DNA of 64,000 nt from Mactra quadrangularis. Taxonomy: Eukaryota > Mollusca > Bivalvia > Venerida > Mactridae. Numbering within the stretch: the stretch's first letter is position 1; the number at the start of each line of letters is the position of its first letter. The stretch lies in the NCBI GenBank assembly GCA_025267735.1, contig CM046303.1, positions 53,089,403-53,153,402 of the forward strand. The letters are read 5' to 3'. Under the pieces are notes generated by a model that saw only the letters and a program-made list of their open reading frames with translations, did no database searches and was not told the DNA's origin. Below, in pieces: positions 60,714-64,000 of this stretch. A program made the translations under genes and the position numbers.

Positions 60714-62640
60714 TAATATAGTTTTACCATACTGAACCATGTAATTTAGGCAAAAACAGTGTTGTAAATATTCAAGATGGCCAATTTTAGTTTTTCTAAT
60801 ATATTTAGAATAAAGTAATACAAAATTGAAGCTCAGCTGCGGAATGCTGTTGATATTAACTTCATTTCCTATATAAATCTAAGCACTCATATGCTAAATT
60901 AATTTGTGGTTGATATAATGAATAAGTCATAAAGATGGAATACACGTTTGATATAAACGAAACGATCCTCTAATATTCGTAGATATAGCAGATAAGAAAT
61001 TTCATTTAGATGATGCATGAGTATTGTATTTTAGCTTTCATCTGAAAACGTATGATGTGTGTTGGTGTAACATTGTTGGTTACACTATTAATTCCCTAGT
61101 GATTGGATTTATCAATGAACAAATGAGCATTGTAAAATTACTGATGTTATTATTCAGTCCTCATAATCAGACAATGTTGTCGATAGTTGCTTTTTAACAG
61201 ACAAAAGCTTGAATATAATAAAATTGAAACAATAATTTGTAATAGTGTAGAAAAAAAGTCCGCTTAAATTATCCATACTGTTGCAACAGTAATACATGAA
61301 AGATTACATGGATTAAACGAAAATAGTTAAGTACTATTCAGGGGTAAAACTTACCAAAAATAATAACTTCAAAATAAACGGTTGACTTTCTACCATATTA
61401 TCAAATATTTTTGTTTTGAAACATGTAATAACTTTTTTTCCGTTTGTGATGATATTTATTATGCAAACTTGCGTTTAGTAAAGCTTAAATACACAACATG
61501 TTGGTCAATGCTGGTAATTATAAGAATAATATATCATCTTTGATATGGGTAGTAAGAACATGTTTTACAGTCAATATAATCTTGTTTGAAGAAGTAAGCC
61601 ACCCACGTAAAGTAATAATCGTCTAATTATGATGTAATTGATACGATTATTGAATTGCGTGTAACTCAGTTTGAAACAAGTTGAGTTAAATAGAACGTTG
61701 ATATCAAAATGGCTTTGATAACATAAGCCAATTATTCTCAGTTCAGACGGTAAAAACGGCTGACTCAACTTATGCTCTAAACAAGGTCGTTTCATCCTGT
61801 AAACATATAACGTACAGTGTATAATATTGCTTTATAATAGTTCCAATTATGAAAACGTTTTTAAAAGCTCTGTTTTAATAACTTTGTTTTGTATATACGT
61901 TTCTCATACTTTTTCTGTTAAAGGCAACTAAACTGTGTCACCTCAATCATTAAAATGTTTGCGCGTGGCACTTGCTTATATTCAAAGGACTAGAAAAATG
62001 TCTAAGAAAGTTGAATTATTGCATAGTTAAACACTTGGTAAAAGTAACAGTTTCTTGTTTGATACTGGACCTAGCCCCAAGAAAACACCAGGTAAATAAA
62101 AAAAGCATTGCATAAAACATGTTTCTCAAGCATCTAGATCGTCCACAAGCATTGTTTGCTTCAATCGGTTTATCTAAGGAACAACTTCATTATACTATAG
62201 TTTTGTTCTTTATATTCTCCATTATTCATAATTCTATAAAGAAAGCCATAAAATACATTTCGTCCGACATTTGATAGTTAATGTTTTATGATACAAATAC
62301 ATGATGACAATAAAATAACATTAAGGGATAAAACTACTACTTTATTTGACAAACAATGTTTTGACATCGTATATGTATATCATACGTACGTTATATTTTA
62401 GAGTCAAACTAAGATACGTAATACTGATGTTTGCAGACTTTGAATTAAATAATTCGTCTTGTGCGTCTCAAATCCTAAGTAATGAGTTTTAACTTTAATG
62501 ATACTTTCACTTAAAATTTTGACCTATATATGGCCAAATGTTTATGCATTCTTATCAAAGTTACATTTTGCATCACGAAGATACAGCTATAATTCATTTA
62601 GATTTATTTTCAAACACAAAATCTAATGATCAAAATATAT
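60714..62640. other. About 1.9 kb without recognisable features
   Basis: AT-rich non-coding DNA. The 74-codon minus-strand frame at 61,571-61,795 has no recognised domain. Confidence 0.4.
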
Positions 62641-62649
62641 TAGCAGCAG

Positions 62650-62725
62650 GCATGCGAGCGGTTTCGACGTTGGACTGATAATCATTGAATAGCAATCTTC
62701 GAATAGGTTCGAATCCCATTTAAAA
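62650..62725 (+). pseudogene. Degenerate tRNA-Ser-like sequence
   Basis: GCGAGCGGTTTCGACGTTGG resembles the A-box arm of serine tRNAs (GAGCGGTTAAGGC...TTGGACT). It is followed by an anticodon-arm-like TTGGACTGATAATCATTG, a long variable region and a B box AGGTTCGAATCCCAT. Pairing in the anticodon and acceptor stems is poor and the loop does not give a clear serine anticodon, so I call it a pseudogene or tRNA-derived SINE head. Confidence 0.5.
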
Positions 62726-63241
62726 CCTACTACGTTGTTTACTTGAAAGAAAAACTTTAATAGTCTACCTCAATACTGGGGAACCAGAATGCGGACTCTA
62801 AATTGATTACTATAAGTTGTAAGAACTTGTTTCACAATTGAGCTTAGATACATAGAAATATAAAAAAATATATTAAATATCAGTTTTAAATATATATGCT
62901 GTTATTTGCTGGGATGCATGTTAATTTTACATTAATTGACGAACATAGTTAACACTTAATTTAAGCAATTGATTTGGTAATAAATAAATATCATAAAAAG
63001 TTAAACCTTTGGTTTAAATGAAACCAATTAGCTTACATGGTTTATTGTTGTTTACCCAACAACAAATCTAGTTGATGTTTTACATCTAGTGTTGATCTGA
63101 TGATATTACCTCTGTATATGAGTGATAATTACTTGTTAAAGGGTTTTGTATATATTACTATTTTATTGCATTATCACCATTCACTACACTGACCTTCTAA
63201 CATATCGAACTTTGTCATATACCATCTCTGATACAATGTAG
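62726..63241. other. Spacer before the candidate exon
   Basis: No supported feature. A plausible but weak splice acceptor (TACAATGTAG) ends at 63,241. Confidence 0.4.
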
Positions 63242-63435
63242 TGTGGACATTTAAAGAAGAGTTAAATGTTTTAAATACTTTACGAACTATGAAACAAAAA
63301 GATGTTGTTATCACATTTTCTTCGATACAAGAACTGCTTCATCATATGTATCAAATATCGAATAACGTTAGTAGTCCAGTCGTTCAGGGAAAACTTGGAT
63401 CACATTCTGGACTTGTTATCAATGCTGTTGATTAA
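63242..63435 (+). CDS. Weak candidate terminal coding exon, unknown protein
   Basis: About 64 codons ending at TAA 63,433-63,435. The translation includes WTFKEELNVLNTLRTMKQ, then DVVITFSSIQELLHHMYQ, and ends SHSGLVINAVD. The residue mix is balanced (E, D, Q, S, V, G) and unlike the I/Y/F/K/N-rich chance frames elsewhere in the window. No in-frame ATG lies at its left edge, a stop (TGA) occurs four codons upstream of the GTG at 63,241, and AG at 63,240-63,241 could be a splice acceptor with weak pyrimidine tract. I do not recognise the family. It could be the last exon of a gene extending from elsewhere, or chance; function unknown. Confidence 0.25.
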
Positions 63436-64000
63436 GTACACAGATAGGATATAACATGTCAGTTTTATATGAAATCTAATATGTGAGGCATGAAACAACT
63501 CTCAGAGACTGACAGTATTATATTGTCTACAAGTCTCTCGATATCGTCAAAGCGATACACAACAGTTTGTGAAGTAAGTGATGCATTTATTGAGTATTGA
63601 GGAATTACTTAAGTGAGCAGGTAAAAATTATTTAGTTATTTTATACACATTTTTCTTTGCGTATATTTTACTGTATTTTCTTGAAATGGAAACAGTTGTT
63701 TTTCCATGTATTTTTTTTGTCTTTTGTCACAGCGGCAGCATAACAAAACATATGATAATTATTAGCGAACCATTGCCTAAATTAAATGAAAAAGATCAAT
63801 GTTACAATTATATTATTATCACTATTTTAGCACAACACTATTGTAGCATTGTACTTACATATTTCTGTGTGCAATACTTTTATGAAAGAATCGTAATATG
63901 ATATACATAACAACGTGGACAGTTTACATATTGTTATTGCATGTTTTTGAAATAATTGTGATATTACTTATATCATATAATAACAAATCGGTTGTATATT
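63436..64000. other. End of window without recognisable features
   Basis: AT-rich sequence with a 71-codon chance frame at 63,686-63,901. I see no clear AATAAA polyadenylation signal close behind the candidate exon. Confidence 0.4.

Noticed and set aside
1..64000. CRISPR array, bacterial operon, phage or integrated virus
   Set aside because: No regularly spaced identical repeats with spacers, no ribosome binding sites or tightly packed genes, and no viral proteins were recognised.

Overview
This is an AT-rich eukaryotic (metazoan) window with no recognisable complete protein gene. I see no operons, ribosome binding sites, rRNA or bacterial signals. All long open frames are short and most look like chance frames in AT-rich DNA. 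The best organism guess is a mollusc, probably a bivalve. This rests on my recollection of the tRNA-derived SINE types (heads with A and B boxes, a shared tail ending in a GTTAAACCCA-like motif plus AATAAA or ACAAAC repeats) and on the TA-rich composition. It is inference, not proof.

Layout. (1) 1-3,901: an older, diverged duplicate whose two parts match blocks found again further right, but in a different order. (2) 3,902-22,130 (unit A) and 22,131-38,633 (unit B): a head-to-tail tandem segmental duplication, about 18.2 and 16.5 kb, still aligned almost end to end. The units differ by discrete events. B lacks the block matching A 5,440-8,914 and several smaller pieces. A carries a 264-bp ATAAT array that is nearly absent from B. 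B has gained at least five insertions that A lacks: a SINE fragment, a 1.33-kb TIR element, a 398-bp hAT-type element, a hairpin block and a 1.29-kb palindromic piggyBac-type element. Unit A therefore supplies the empty sites and confirms target site duplications. (3) 38,634-49,200: mostly featureless sequence with two sets of old diverged repeats, one 5'-truncated LINE 3' end (40,824 to about 41,640) and a 0.73-kb fold-back element. (4) 49,200-64,000: SINEs on both strands, a Tc1/mariner-type MITE with a relic of transposase N-terminus, a 38-bp tandem repeat, a 153-bp palindrome next to evenly spaced TGACGTCA sites, a second hAT-type element, two tRNA-like relics and one weak candidate terminal coding exon (63,242-63,435).

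No genes act together here. The content is duplicated non-coding DNA and mobile-element remains, consistent with an intergenic region or a very long intron. The most informative material is the A/B/old-copy triplet, which allows most insertions and deletions to be dated relative to the duplication. All similarity statements come from reading the sequence by eye; no alignment was computed.
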